The position numbers were made by a program, and so were the translations under genes. Under the pieces are notes generated by a model that saw only the letters and a program-made list of their open reading frames with translations, was not told the DNA's origin and did not search any database. From Craterostigma plantagineum (taxonomy: Eukaryota > Streptophyta > Magnoliopsida > Lamiales > Linderniaceae), in contig JAPQWV010000360.1 of assembly GCA_027422505.1 (NCBI GenBank), forward strand, positions 372,001 to 436,000: DNA of 64,000 nucleotides, read 5' to 3'. Of the stretch, positions 1-11,406 are shown in pieces; position 1 is the first letter of the stretch, and every line of letters begins with the position of its first letter.

Positions 1-55
1 GATTCGTCGTAGAAACAGAATTAAGCTTCCCATTTGGTATGTATGATTTCAACAG

Positions 56-288
56 GTCTTGAAAACAGAAGGTCCAAGGGGTCTCTACAAAGGGTAAGAA
101 TTTCTATATAATTTGACGAAATTGTTGCTCGAATTTCTGCTCGTAAAACAAAAACACCCTATTTTACATTTGTGTCTGAAAAAACTTACAGGGGCTTCGC
201 CATTTTCGCTAGGTTGGGACCCCAAACGATGATCACATTGATTCTCTGTGAGAAGCTGAGAGAATTCTCAGGATTGAAGGCACTGTAG
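56..288 (+). CDS. Mitochondrial carrier family (SLC25-like) protein, last two exons (partial)
   Basis: Two exons can be read: 56-93 and 192-288, stop TAG at 286-288. They join in frame across a 98-nt GT-AG intron (94-191). The upstream exon has an acceptor TTTCAACAG just before 56. The joined peptide reads VLKTEGPRGLYKGGF and then FARLGPQTMITLILCEKLRE, ending near GLKAL. The pattern KTEGxxxLYKG followed by a hydrophobic helix with RxGPxT is the C-terminal half of a third mitochondrial-carrier repeat, before and into the sixth transmembrane helix. Such proteins exchange metabolites across the inner mitochondrial membrane; the substrate cannot be told from 44 residues. The rest of the gene lies before the window. 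The family call rests on motif recognition only. Confidence 0.6.
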
Positions 289-870
289 TAAGTTACTATA
301 AGCTACCAAAATTGGCTAGTTTTTTGAAGGAATATTAATGCTTCTCTGAACCTTCATATATTTTTTATTGAATCCATAGTAGGGCCATATGTTCTGCCCA
401 TTGTAGTTTTTTTTCTTCTTTCAATTTTTGAGCTGCTTCGTTTTTTTGTCTTTTTTTTGGGGACCATTTTCAAGTGTGGTTGTTGTAGTAATATTTTAGG
501 ATATTATGACAGTGATTTCTTGTGTTTCTGACTTGCCGTGTCTTTTCCATTTTTTACATATTCTTTTTATTTAATTCAATGTGTCATCTGTCTTAAGGAG
601 ATTCATTGAAGGACGTGACTCGTTGCAGCATTTGATTGTTATATCATTTCTACCATGAAACAAAAAGGCATGTAATAGGAAAATGGGGACATTTCTGTAA
701 TTTGCTGTTGATTGTGAAACTTTTTTCTCATTGGACGATGCTTGGCGGGACACAGGCTGGCAGAGTAGGTAGTCATCCTCACTTCACACATAGGCGTATT
801 TACCGTTATGCCCTTTAGTTTTTATTATGAAGGAATCTTTCGACAACTGCTTTCCGAAGTCAATTACGAA
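289..870. other. 3' flank of the carrier gene; no gene seen
   Basis: AT- and T-rich sequence after the carrier stop codon, probably 3' UTR followed by spacer. The short open frames on both strands (for example 571-753 minus and 636-818 plus) look like chance. No repeat or RNA gene was recognised. Confidence 0.5.
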
Positions 871-879
871 TTATTTATA

Positions 880-1198
880 GGGTAAATTATCATTCAGGCC
901 CCAAAAGTGATTAAAAATAGTTTTCAGGACCTTTAAGAAAAAATTTTAGTTTAAAGGATCAACTTTTCGTAAAATTTAAAGATAAGGACCAACTGTTATA
1001 AAGTGTGTATAAATTGTTATCGGATGATCGTTTTCTGTTATTTTCATAACAATGTACTGTTATTGTGGGAACAATGAATTGTTACTGTAGACCAATAAAT
1101 TGTTACTGAATAATCGAGTCCTTAAAACTAATTTTTTTTCTGACAGGGCTTGAACAAAAATTTCAGACCCTGGCAGGGGACTGAACAAAAATTTCCCC
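880..1198. mobile_element. Small non-autonomous TIR element (MITE), E1, 319 bp
   Basis: It begins GGGTAAATTATCATTCAGGCC and ends ACTGAACAAAAATTTCCCC; the reverse complement of the end gives GGGGAAATTTTTGTTCAGTCC, a degenerate terminal inverted repeat. The 9-mer TTATTTATA stands directly before it (871-879) and directly after it (1199-1207), a perfect 9-bp target-site duplication. A 9-bp duplication is typical of Mutator-like elements, but the termini do not prove that class. The interior has no coding capacity. Confidence 0.65.
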
Positions 1199-1964
1199 TT
1201 ATTTATAAGGGACAATTTCAATTCAGATCTGGTCATTTTTAAAATCAATGATCAGGCCGTGTCAGAATTTTATTTAGTTTTAAGGACCTTTTTTTTTTGA
1301 AAAATTTAAAGGTAAAGACTCAAACTATGTTTTGACTAAAATACCCTTAATAAATTGTTCTCCGAAGTGGTATTCGACGCCAGATTTATGTTACAAAAAT
1401 ACGACGACTTGTTACCGTAAAAACCATAAGCGTTACTTTAAACTAATAACATGTTACCCATCGATAGTAAAATGTTTTTAACAAATTTATATTCATTTCT
1501 TCGGATAAGCAAAATTCATTTTTCATAATGAATCGAGCACAATCGACTGCCCCATCAACCAATCAATTTCAATGTGTCACGTAGGATTTATTCTAGTATT
1601 AAAGAAGTACGTGTAAGAATTGTAATGAATTTTTATATGGGTTCAAATTCGAAAAATCTGGCCAAATCGAAGTAGATTTTCGCAGCAATTGCAGTTAACC
1701 TGTTTGTATTCAAGGTACCCATACTTTTGGCATTTCATAGGATCTGTGAATTTTGAAACAATCGTCACCTCATCACTTCTAAAACGTACGTTGCGTGAAG
1801 CAGGTCGTATGGTAGGCATACGTTTCATCTGGAATACTTTGTTTTGTTTATAAAAAGTATAAATGTGGTATTTTTTGTCCAACATATGTAACTAAGAACA
1901 AAGTGGGAGATGATACAATGGGTAACTCATAAGACTTCTTCGTCGATTTTAATTGGTACCTAAT

Positions 1965-2417
1965 TTTGTTTTTCATAAGTATTGATGGGGGATTTTGTTT
2001 AACAGACCAGTTTCGATAAAAATTTTGGCATCGAATTGTTACTACATGAAACAGAAGCGTTACTTGGATTGTCTAAACTGGTATATTACTATGTACTTTT
2101 GTTGTTCGTAAGTATTGATGTGGTATTTTTTAACAGACATGTTTCGTAAATTTTTTGCATTGAACTGTTACTACCTGAAATTGAAGCATTATCTTTGTAT
2201 ATCTGAAGTGATATATTATGTCCTTCTGTTTTTCATAAGTACTGATATGGTATTTTTTTAGCAGACCTGTTTCGGTAATTAGGCATAGAACTGTTACTAC
2301 ATGAAATCATAGCGTTACTTGGAATATCTGAAGTGGTATATTATGATCTGCTTTTGTTTTTCATAAGTATTGATATGGTATATTCTTTAGCAGAACTGTT
2401 TTGATAAATTTTGGGCG
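1965..2417 (+). repeat. Tandem repeat, about 127-bp unit, about 3.5 copies
   Basis: Diverged copies start near 1965, 2098, 2224 and 2351. Each contains TTTTTCATAAGTATTGAT, then a pyrimidine stretch, an ACAGACC/TGTTTCG motif, CTGTTACTACATGAAA and ...TGGTATATTATG. It lies inside element E2. Confidence 0.7.
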
Positions 2418-2639
2418 GGGATATTGGTTTTGGATGGATTTGGATGGATTTACTATACTTGCTAAATTTCGGGCGGGATTTGTGGATTGATTGGGTTAAT
2501 TGGGCGGGATTTATGCCACGATTGAAATTTTGGACGGGACTGCTAAATCAGTGCAAATGTGTTACTAATAACTATTTAATTGTTATCCACTAGTACATAT
2601 GTTACTAAAAGTTGTTTGTGTTACAAATTGCCGTAGTTG

Positions 2640-3600
2640 TCGCACCAAGGTTTAGGGTTATGTGTTTATGGAGATTAAGGTTTAAGTTTCAGTGTTAACC
2701 TTAAGGTTTCATTATATACAAAATATAAAATGATAGTTGCGGTTTAATTTTGAATTTTGATGGCATCCGTGCTGAAATTCATATGTTATGTTTCAATGAA
2801 CAAGATAATAGTCTATGTTTCAATGAACAAGATAATAGTTATATGTTTATATAACTATTGACCTCAAACATTCACTATCATCCACCGCCATCGAACAATG
2901 TGAACTTTAAAGGAATTTTGTGTGATAAATGCATCAAATCATACTTTTACAAGATGTTAATCTTGTAAATTTGAACAATGTGCATTTATGAACGAAATTA
3001 ATCGAATTAGTAATAAGGTACTGGAAACCTATTATGTGGTATCATTATCTGTACAAAGTATTATTATGTAGGTTTGTATTGTTATTTTTTAGCGAACATG
3101 TAGTATTACATGCGGACAATCTGGTACTGGCAGTAGGTTCTTCGTAACGCATTACTAATTTCTTTAATTCGCTCACAATTCCAATTCTTTTCAATTGTTT
3201 AGGGTTTGGGTCTCAAATTTTGAGTTTTTGGTCCATTAAATGTTGTTCGTGCTTTAATTTTGAACTTTGAATACGTTTGTGATGGAATCCATAACGATTA
3301 TGTCTCATTAAAGAGATACTATTATATGTTGTGAAGGAAGGGTTATATGTTTACATGATTTTTTAACTCAACTTTCACATATTGATATCAACATTCGCAA
3401 AATAAAATTTTGTGATTTAGCTTCACAATATAATCTATTTCTATGAATGTATTGTTTATATTGTTATTTTTTATAAGACATGTGTTATTATTTGCAGGCA
3501 ATGTGGTAATATTATGTTTGTACTGTTAATATCTCTGATAATCTAGAACCTTCTAGAATATTCGTAATGATGTGTTACCCAGAATGCGTGAATTGTTACT
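2640..3600. repeat. Repeat block shared, in inverted orientation, with 11500-12600
   Basis: The stretch around 3510-3600 (ACTGTTAATATCTCTGATAA, then TTCTAGAA and GTGTTACCCAGAATGCGTGA) matches the reverse complement of 11515-11632 almost base for base. The stretch 3170-3410 (TTTAGGGTTTGGGTCTCAAA through CACATATTGATATCAACATT) matches the reverse complement of the units at 11825-12085 and 12314-12570. This shows that E2 and the element at 10137-14299 are one family. Confidence 0.75.
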
Positions 3601-4079
3601 CATGTGTTATTTACTGATGATGAGTCGTTATTATTTCTCATTATATGTTCGTTTTGCGGAAACATTTGTTATAAACTTCAAGACTATGATATTATTGTTC
3701 CATTAACTGTTACCAGAAAGCATGAAGTATTATCCAGTAACAATTTTAATTAGCAAACGATTACCGCTTAAATCTCATCAGATTCTTCGTTATTCCAAAA
3801 TTAATATCAATAATTATCATCGATAACTAAGGCCAGTGATGAAATTGTGTCGAATTTACATTTTTCGGTCATTAAAGTCGAGATTTCATCGTATTAAACA
3901 AAATTTCCGAATTGTTTTTGAAGCATTCGTGCTTTATGAACTTCAAAAATTCTCTTTGATTATGATGACCCATGAAAAATTGAAGCCGTAACTTTGTGCT
4001 GTTAGTAACGTCGAGATTGGGCCGATATTTATTTCTGCTATACGGGAAATATTTTCTGCGACATGATGTGTTAGTACTG

Positions 4080-5115
4080 GTATCTCGATGACACACTTGT
4101 TACTAAATATACAGCTTGTAGTACTCAATATAAGACACTTAGTTATCAAAATGAAAGAAGGTATTTAGCTTAAAAGTGTTATTTCTGTTTCGAAACTTGT
4201 TATCACATCATTCAGGTATTTTTCGTCGGCTTTGGCTAGGGTTAAATGTGTTATCACAAATGGCAAATTGCATTCGTTGTGTTAGTACTGGTATTCTCGA
4301 GGACACACCTGTTATAAATATACAGCTTGTAGTACTCAAAATAAGACTCTTTGGTATCAAAATGAACAGAAGTGTTTTTATTCAGCTTAAAAGTGTTATT
4401 TTTGTTTCGAAACTTGTTATCGCATTATTTAGGTATTTTTCGTCGATTTGGCATATGTTAGGGTTAAACGTCTTATCGCAAAACTGGAAAATTTGTTATT
4501 CATTGTATTAGTCCTGGTATTCTCGACGAAAAACCTTTCTTACTCAATATACAGCTTATAGTACTTTATACAAGACTTTGTTATCAAAATGGAAGGAAGT
4601 GTTTTTTTCTAGCTTACAACTATTATTTTTGTTCCGAAACTTGTTATCGCATCATCCATCTATTTTTCGTCGATTTGGTATATGTTACGGTTAAACGTCT
4701 TATGGCAAAACTGGCAAATTTGTTATTGGTTGTATCAGTATTGGTATTCTCTTCCGCAGCGTGTAGTACTCAATAAAGACTCTTTGTTATTAGTATTTCG
4801 AAATTTTTTATCGCATGATTCAAGTATTTTTCGTTGATTTTGCATATGTTATGGTTAAATATGTCTTAACGCATCATTTAGTTATTTTCCTCTAATTTAT
4901 TCGTTGTATTAGTATTGGCATTATAATTGATAAAGTTGTTACTGAATATATGTGATATTGCACTCTATATAGACAATTTGTTATCCAGATGAATAGAAGT
5001 GCTTTTTCAGCCCAAAACTGTTATAATTATTTCGACAACTGTTATCGGATCATTTAGGTATTATGTGGTAAATTTCGCATATGTCAGGGATAATTATGTC
5101 TTTTCGCAGCTTTTA
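4080..5115 (+). repeat. Tandem repeat, about 205-229-bp unit, about 5 copies
   Basis: The marker ACAGCTTGTAGTACTCAA, or a close variant, recurs near 4111, 4322, 4551, 4754 and 4950. Each unit also carries TTATCAAAATGAA, TTCGAAACTTGTTATCGCA, TATTTTTCGTCGATTTGG and a TTAGTACTGGTATTCTCGA segment. Copies are about 75-90% alike by eye. The open frame at 4176-4511 is a product of this repeat, not a gene. Confidence 0.75.
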
Positions 5116-5350
5116 GGTAGTTTCCACTGAAATTTCGAAAACTAGGTCCTTTATCCTAAATCAAATTATACTGGGGCCTGAATCCAAAGTTAAATATGTT
5201 ACTAGGGCCTGAACATTAATTAACCCTATTTATAAAATGGTAACATTTTAACGACTAAATTGTTACAATTACATTAAATAATACGAAAAGAAATAAAATT
5301 CTCAAACCTTGAATGAGGGCTATCTTTTTGAAGTAATTCTTCGTTTTTAT

Positions 5351-6448
5351 TAGGGGTGAAAACGAACTGAGTCGCTCGTGAGATGCTCGCAAGCAGCTCG
5401 GTCTAAGCTCGACTCAAGTTCGGTCTGACCAAAGCTCGGTTCGAGCTCGAGTTCGGTTAGTTAATAATCAAGCCAAACTCAAGCTAGGTGATGTTCTCGA
5501 CTCGGCTCGAAGCTCGATTAAGTTATACTAGTAGTTTTGCACACCCATACGTGTGTTCTAAATAATATTAGGTATATTTAATTATGAAATAATAATACTA
5601 CAAATAGAATGACAAATGATAGTGGGTGGTTATGCTTGATTTAGTTTGATTTACTAATTTTATTAATTAATTTTGTAATAAATAAAAGACATAACACTTG
5701 TCAAATTATGATTGGTTAATAGATACACCAAAAACAGTTTTTAACTCATCCTCACAATTGATATAAGAGTATAGATATTTATATCTCATATGACATAAAT
5801 AAACAGAAAAATTATTGATTTTGATTTTCACCATTATCAAATAAATCATTTGATCTAAATTGAATAAAATCTTTCTATTTTATTAAGCCCCTTGCCCTCA
5901 TAGAAACTGGCCAATTTCAATTTGGTGTGTCAATCCAATCAAATTTTATCTACAATTAATAATTAATAAAAAATACAACCAAATATGGTGTGTGAATTTT
6001 CTGATTAAACAAGTATTAATTAAAAAGACAAATAGATCACGTTCTTTATCAATGAAACTGTCTATTCTTTAGCAATGTAACTGCTTTCTCACTCATATTA
6101 TTTGTAAAATGATTATTTTTCTCACTAAATACTACAATCAAAATTAAAATAAAAACCACTAAGTATTATCGAATTTTTTTTCACCCACAAACATAGAGTG
6201 TGCACAATATACTAGTACTTATTATACTGCATGAGGAATGACCGAACATCAAATCGAGTGTTAAATTAGTAAAATGTCAAAAACTCAAAGGTATATACGA
6301 CATGAGTGTGTTCATTCACAACTCGCGAGCAGCTTGGCTCGGTCAACACTCGACTCGAATTCGATTGACCGAGATCGGCTCGAGCTCAACTCAGTAATTA
6401 CCAAGTCAAACTCAAGCATGCCCAAGTTCGGGCTCGTTTTCACCACTA
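5351..6448. mobile_element. hAT-type non-autonomous element, 1.1 kb, perfect 8-bp TSD
   Basis: The termini are TAGGGGTGAAAACGA at the left and TAGTGGTGAAAACGA (reverse complement of the right end), a 15-bp inverted repeat with one mismatch. The sequence GTTTTTAT occurs at 5343-5350 and again at 6449-6456, an 8-bp target duplication as in hAT elements. Subterminal regions are rich in GCTCG/CGAGC (5368-5525 and 6300-6440) and inverted relative to each other. The AT-rich core has no coding frame. It lies about 730 bp upstream of the Bruno-like start codon. Confidence 0.85.
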
Positions 6449-6456
6449 GTTTTTAT

Positions 6457-7182
6457 CCAAGTAAAGTGGAATAACTTTTTACCAACGAGTTTTGCCTAAC
6501 AATTTGTGTTAACATCCAATCCCATACATGCATGCCTTGTTGTAATTGTGTTAGTTATACATACTATTCAATATCTTATTTTGTTGTGTTATAACAATGC
6601 ATCTCAATTAAACAATATTCCCACTGAACTTATTCTCGTATACTTCTGTTACAATTTCATCATATACATTGTTACTAGTTACTCTTTTATATAGTTCCCA
6701 ATTTCATCCAATAACCGTTTAGTCGTTTATATTTAGCAAATTCGTCGCAATCAATGAAACTATTCTGGGCCGATATTTGCGCTTTCCTTCTTTTGTTTTA
6801 AACTTAAAATTTCAATTTCGAATTTCTTAATTCTTAATATAAAAGGTTCGTTACCGTTAAAGTCTGGCTTTATTTTAATCCAACCTGGCAATTGACAGCA
6901 CAATCGTGGCAAATCAGTAAATAAAATACACCTTTGGTGGCATAAAATAAGCATTTCGATCAACTAGAATAATAATACTACAACTTGCATTAACTTGTTT
7001 TCTATTATTATTTTCTTATTTATTTTTCCTTCGTTACCAGCGAGGTCTCCGAAGAAAACAAGGGATCATCATCGTCGTCGTCGTTCACTTCTCTTACAGC
7101 AACTCGGCAAAGAAATAGATACCCAAGAAAAGGGAGGAGAAAGCAACCTTCGCAATCTACAGAATTTAAGATTGCGGTGACA
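6457..7182 (+). promoter_or_regulatory. Upstream region and probable 5' UTR of the Bruno-like gene
   Basis: This is the 726 nt between the hAT-type element and the ATG at 7183. No convincing TATA box was found. The last about 180 nt turn pyrimidine- and then purine-rich (TCATCATCGTCGTCGTCGTT near 7066, followed by AAGAAAAGGGAGGAGAAAGC), which looks like a plant 5' UTR. Only about 0.7 kb of original promoter separates the gene from the nearest transposon. Confidence 0.4.
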
Positions 7183-9994
7183 ATGTCGGAAGAAGAGGGC
7201 GTTAAATTGTTCGTGGGTCAAGTACCCAAGCACATGTTCGAACAAGAACTTCACGAGATGTTCAGAGAGATTGCATTAGTGGACGAAGTTACCGTAATCA
7301 AGGACAAGATTACGCGTAGTTCTCAAGGTCTTTTATGTTATTGCCATTGCATGATTTATTACTGAGTTTTTGTTTCTTTCAATTTCAATTTTTGTGAGAT
7401 TTTTGGTGATTCTGAGGGTTAAAATAGAATCCCTAATTTGTGTTTCGTAGGGTGTTGCTTTGTGAGATGTCCGTCGAGGGTCGAAGCGGACAAGTTGGTT
7501 GGTCAGTTGCATAACAAGAAGACATTATCTGGGGTTAGTGTGATTTCCTAGTTTTCTTGTCTTTTTTCCCTTTTTCTTTTTTTTTTTCTCCCTTAATTCA
7601 TGTTAATTCGAAGTAGTTTGTGGAGTGATGTAACTGTAACCTTAAACAAGATCTGATGTGGAAACTTTAGTGCTTCTCTCAATCTCAATGCAGTGGCCAC
7701 TGTTTACTGCGGTGTTTCAAAGTTGCGATTTTCTAGATTTTGTGACTCTACAAAAAAAAAATTGTTAATTACTTTTTCTTACATAACACTTATAGCATGA
7801 GCTTTCTTGACTTGTTTTACTGGTGGAAGATACGATCATGGAAAATTTGTAGTTTCACAATGAGGTGATATGCTCTTATTTAGGATATGATGCACTGAAT
7901 TCGAAACGATGCTTCAATGCACAAGTTCTATTCAGTGCTAAGATTCTAGAAATAATACCTTGTGAGTTTAGTTTTTGACTTATCTTGGTATACTATAATG
8001 CTCTGGTCTGTGATAAGATAAGCAATTCTTTGTCTTCAGCGAACATACGTATGAATGTGGGTCAAGATACCGCAGGACCCTTATCTGACATTGTTTCCTT
8101 AAACTATGTTGTTTCAGCATGGTCAGTTTCTCCTAAAGAGGCAGTTAGTACTAGGAATTGCGCAGGTTTTTTGCTAAAGAACAATGATGAATGATTCACT
8201 TTTGCACGTTTTTTCTCATTGTAAAGGCATTGTGGATACTCTGAGCTCTTTTTTCTCTGTTTCTCCTAGATAAGTATACCCTTGTCTGCAGAGAAATTTG
8301 TGTCGGGGTTTTGTAATTTATATACGTTTCAGGCATCTAGTCCACTGCAAGTGAAGTATGCTGATGGCGAGCTTGAAAGGCTAGGTATAATATAGTCACA
8401 CATTTTAAATAGATTAATTTGCTGGTTAGTTACATCTGTTATACATTTTCTTGTTCATTTAGAACTGGTTATTCATTTTTCCCTTCGTTTGTTTCTTTTT
8501 CTTATAACGTAAAAAAAAAACGTAAGAGCACAAACTCTTCGTTGGTATGCTTCCAAAAAGCGTTTCTGAGGATGAGGTATCTTCTCTATTTTTGGAGTAT
8601 GGGAGCATAAAAGACTTGCAGATTCTTAGAGGTTCACAGCAAACAAGCAAAGGTAACTATAATCCATATCTTTTTTTGTTTCGTATTCTATTTTCCATTA
8701 TAAGGTATATGCATATATGTATAAACATTTGTCTTGCATGGGACCTGATTGGAATTGGTCCATAGGTTGTGCTTTTGTTAAGTTCGAGACGAAAGAACAT
8801 GCACTTGCAGCTATAGAGGCCCTCAATGGGAAGCATAAGATGGAGGTATCCATAGTTACAAATGTCTCGCTCAAACATTACCTAGTATCTATATCTCAAG
8901 CATGAAGTGAACAAGACACTATTCTTGTAGTTTTATCTATCAATTACATTATTCAACATTAACCCAATAAGCTTCTGTAATAGGATTCGCATGTCCCTCT
9001 AGTGGTGAAGTGGGCCGATACAGAAAAGGAAAGAAAACAGCGAAGGGCTCAAAAGGCGATTTCACAGGCATCAAACGTACCGAATTCTCCTGGGCAGCGT
9101 CCTTTGTTTGGACCTTTGCCGATGGGCTATGTCCCTCCATATAACGGCTACGGCTATCAGGTATTTTCAAATTGTTTTTGCCATTTTCATTACTTATTTC
9201 CTTGGCTTGCTTTGCTTTCTCCCTTACGATTTTCCCGTTCATCTTTTTTAAGAATCCTGGAGCTTACGGTCTCATGCCTTATCGCCTACCACGCTTGCAA
9301 AGTCAGCATACGTTTCCCAACCTCATTCCACCTTTAAACCAAGGAAATCCTATCGCTGGACCCTCGCCTGACCTTTCACCTTCGATGGCCAACAGAAATT
9401 ACCCCATTCCGCCTTCAAGCGGTTACCTTGGATTTAGATATCCCATGGCTTTTCACGGTGGAATGTCGAGTAATCAACCAATGGGAAACCCTTCTTCTTC
9501 GGTTTCCATGTCTCCTTCGCCTGCAATTAGTCCAAGCCATGGCGGTCAACTCGAAGGTACTCCTTTCGTATTGACGTTACTCACTAGTGTAAAGATAGAC
9601 GCGTACTTATTGGAGATGATCGTTGTCTAGGTCCACCTGGCGCCAATTTGTTTATCTACCACATTCCTCAGGAATTCAACGATGAGGATCTCGCTGGTGC
9701 GTTTCGGCGTTTTGGAAGGATGGTTAGCGCGAAAGTTTACGTCGATAAAGTGACTGGCGCCAGCAAATGCTTCGGTACAGTAGCTGTTGTCTGAATTCTT
9801 ACGTTGATATATAATGTAATGCTGAGTATGGCTTTTGTGCATCTTCTCTGTGTTTAGGATTTGTCAGTTACGATTCGCCTGAAGCAGCAAAGATGGCCAT
9901 TAACGCGATGAACGGAGCTCAGCTCGGGGATAAGAAGCTCAAGGTTCAGCTTAAGAAAGATAATAATATCAATAAGCAAAACATGCTGGGATGA
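7183..9994 (+). CDS. BRN1-like: Bruno-like / CELF-type RNA-binding protein, three RRMs, nine exons
   Basis: Exons: 7183-7327, 7451-7533, 8333-8384, 8527-8652, 8766-8845, 8984-9160, 9253-9556, 9631-9774, 9858-9994. They join in frame to 415 codons plus TGA, all introns GT-AG. RRM1 has RNP2 KLFVGQVP (residues 8-15) and RNP1 GCCFVRCP (49-56). RRM2 has KLFVGMLP (96-103) and GCAFVKFE (136-143). A Pro/Ser/Gly-rich linker with [13 protein letters not shown] joins them to RRM3, with NLFIYHIP (328-335) and GFVSYDSP (371-378), ending near NMLG. This layout and length match plant BRN1/BRN2 (CELF) proteins, which bind UG-rich 3' UTR elements and destabilise target mRNAs; in Arabidopsis they act on SOC1. 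The ATG at 7183 is the first in frame with RRM1. The protein is complete, with no stop or frameshift. A TIR element begins only 142 bp after the stop. Intron 2 is the longest (799 nt). Confidence 0.93.
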
Positions 9995-11026
9995 AATCTC
10001 AGATATGGGGGGGTTTCGATGGATCTGAGGTAGATGTATAATTTTTTTCTCACGATGATTTTGTGCATCCAACGTATAGTAGTGTAACTTAACCTCGACG
10101 AATATGTTAGATTTGACATATATTATATTTTTTTTAGAGTTAATTTTGTTTCAGCCCCACACAAGCAACTTTCATTTTGATTCAGCACCAATTGCTTTAA
10201 ATTTCAGTTTAAAACACCCATCTCAAGTTTGTATTAGAGTTAAGGACCCAAATGTGTTAAAAAGACCCACCTACCCTCATCTGCTGCGAAAATTTACAAA
10301 GATATGCCATCATCATCCCTCTCATGCGAACCATCAACGCCAAATGCCATCTGTTGATTTATTACAACAACCAAACGCCATGAAACCTCCGAAATCTTCG
10401 ACGTAATTGAGCGGAAGAGGTCAAATCGAGCTCAATTTTGTCATGAGTTCTCGTAATCGCCTGAAAATTTCGATGTTTATTTTGGAATAATGCTTCAAAC
10501 TTCATTCGAAAATTTTGGTACAAACACGAGTGAAATCTCGACGTTTGTGCTCGAAGACTATGGATTCACACCAATTCAGATGTGGGTCTTAGTAATCGAC
10601 ACGAAATTACAGCGAATCTTGACGCGACGTAAGATCCAAACGTTTTCAATTTTTGTAACAAATCAATTTACCTGGGTATCAATTTCTGCTCGTTTGATAA
10701 CAAAACCATGAAAAACAATACCAAATTCTTAACATTAATGAATAAATGTTGCCTCAGTAATAACAACTAATTCTTCCAAAAAAGCAATAAATAATTAGAA
10801 AACAATAACGTGTCATGAGAAAGATAAAAAATTCCAGTAACCCATCACGTCACCTTGCTACCACTTGCGTCTCTTCCTTAAACAAATTCCTTATAAATAA
10901 TAACAGAAGACAAGTACCTAGGAACAAATGTTGCATTATGTATAACACAAAATGAGAAAACAAAAACGGTATTATTTCCTATAATACCATATTCTTAACA
11001 TTAACGAAACGTTGCCTCAGCAATAA

Positions 11027-11406
11027 GGGCAATTTTCATTTCAGGCCCCTCCATAAGTATAATTTAGGGTTCAGACCCTCTTCGGAAATATTTAGTTTTA
11101 AGGATCCATTTTTATGCAGTACTACATTATTGCTTTACATGCCAGTATGTTGAAATTATTTACCAGAAAATAACAACACGGTACCAGTTTATGATCATCT
11201 GATACCAGTTATTTTTCTCCAGTACCACTTTATTGCTATGTAATACCAGTATGTTGAAACATTGTATCAGAAAACAATCATTCTATACCTGTTCATATAT
11301 TTTCATACCACTTTTTTACACCACACAAAATGGATCATTAAACCTTCTTAAACAGGGCCTGAATTCGAAATCAAAGCCTTAAAGGGGCCTGATTTAGAAT
11401 TGACCC
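11027..11406. mobile_element. Nested 380-bp MITE of the same terminal type
   Basis: The left end is GGGCAATTTTCATTTCAGGC; the right end reverse-complemented is GGGTCAATTCTAAATCAGGC. It interrupts a local repeat, since the context GTTGCCTCAGYAATAA...AACAATAACGTGTCAYGAGA also occurs at 10750-10830 without it. Flanks AGCAATAA and AACAATAA (offset by one base) agree in 7 of 8 positions, a possible target duplication. The core is rich in TACCAGT motifs. Confidence 0.6.

Larger units (their letters stand above)
1208..5226. mobile_element. 4-kb non-coding TIR element packed with tandem repeats (E2)
   Basis: The left end reads AGGGACAATTTCAATTCAG. The right end, reverse-complemented, reads GGGTTAATTAATGTTCAGGC, with a further internal ...TCAGGCCCC...AAGGACC pattern inside both ends. 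It is flanked by TTATTTATA at 1199-1207 and TATTTATA at 5227-5234, giving a shared 8-9-bp duplication. The interior has no long ORF; it holds three tandem or dispersed repeat blocks. A relative in opposite orientation lies at 10137-14299. It is probably a non-autonomous MULE-like element moved by a transposase elsewhere. The superfamily is an inference from the duplication length. Confidence 0.55.

Noticed and set aside
2411..2593. Trp/Gly-rich 60-codon frame
   Set aside because: Made by a local GGGCGGGATTT/TTGGATGGATT repeat inside a non-coding TIR element.
4176..4511. 111-codon plus-strand open frame
   Set aside because: It lies wholly within the 205-229-bp tandem repeat, and the neighbouring units do not keep the frame.
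9172..9630. 152-codon frame that could be called a separate gene
   Set aside because: It is exon 7 of the Bruno-like gene plus intron sequence on both sides; the true exon is 9253-9556.
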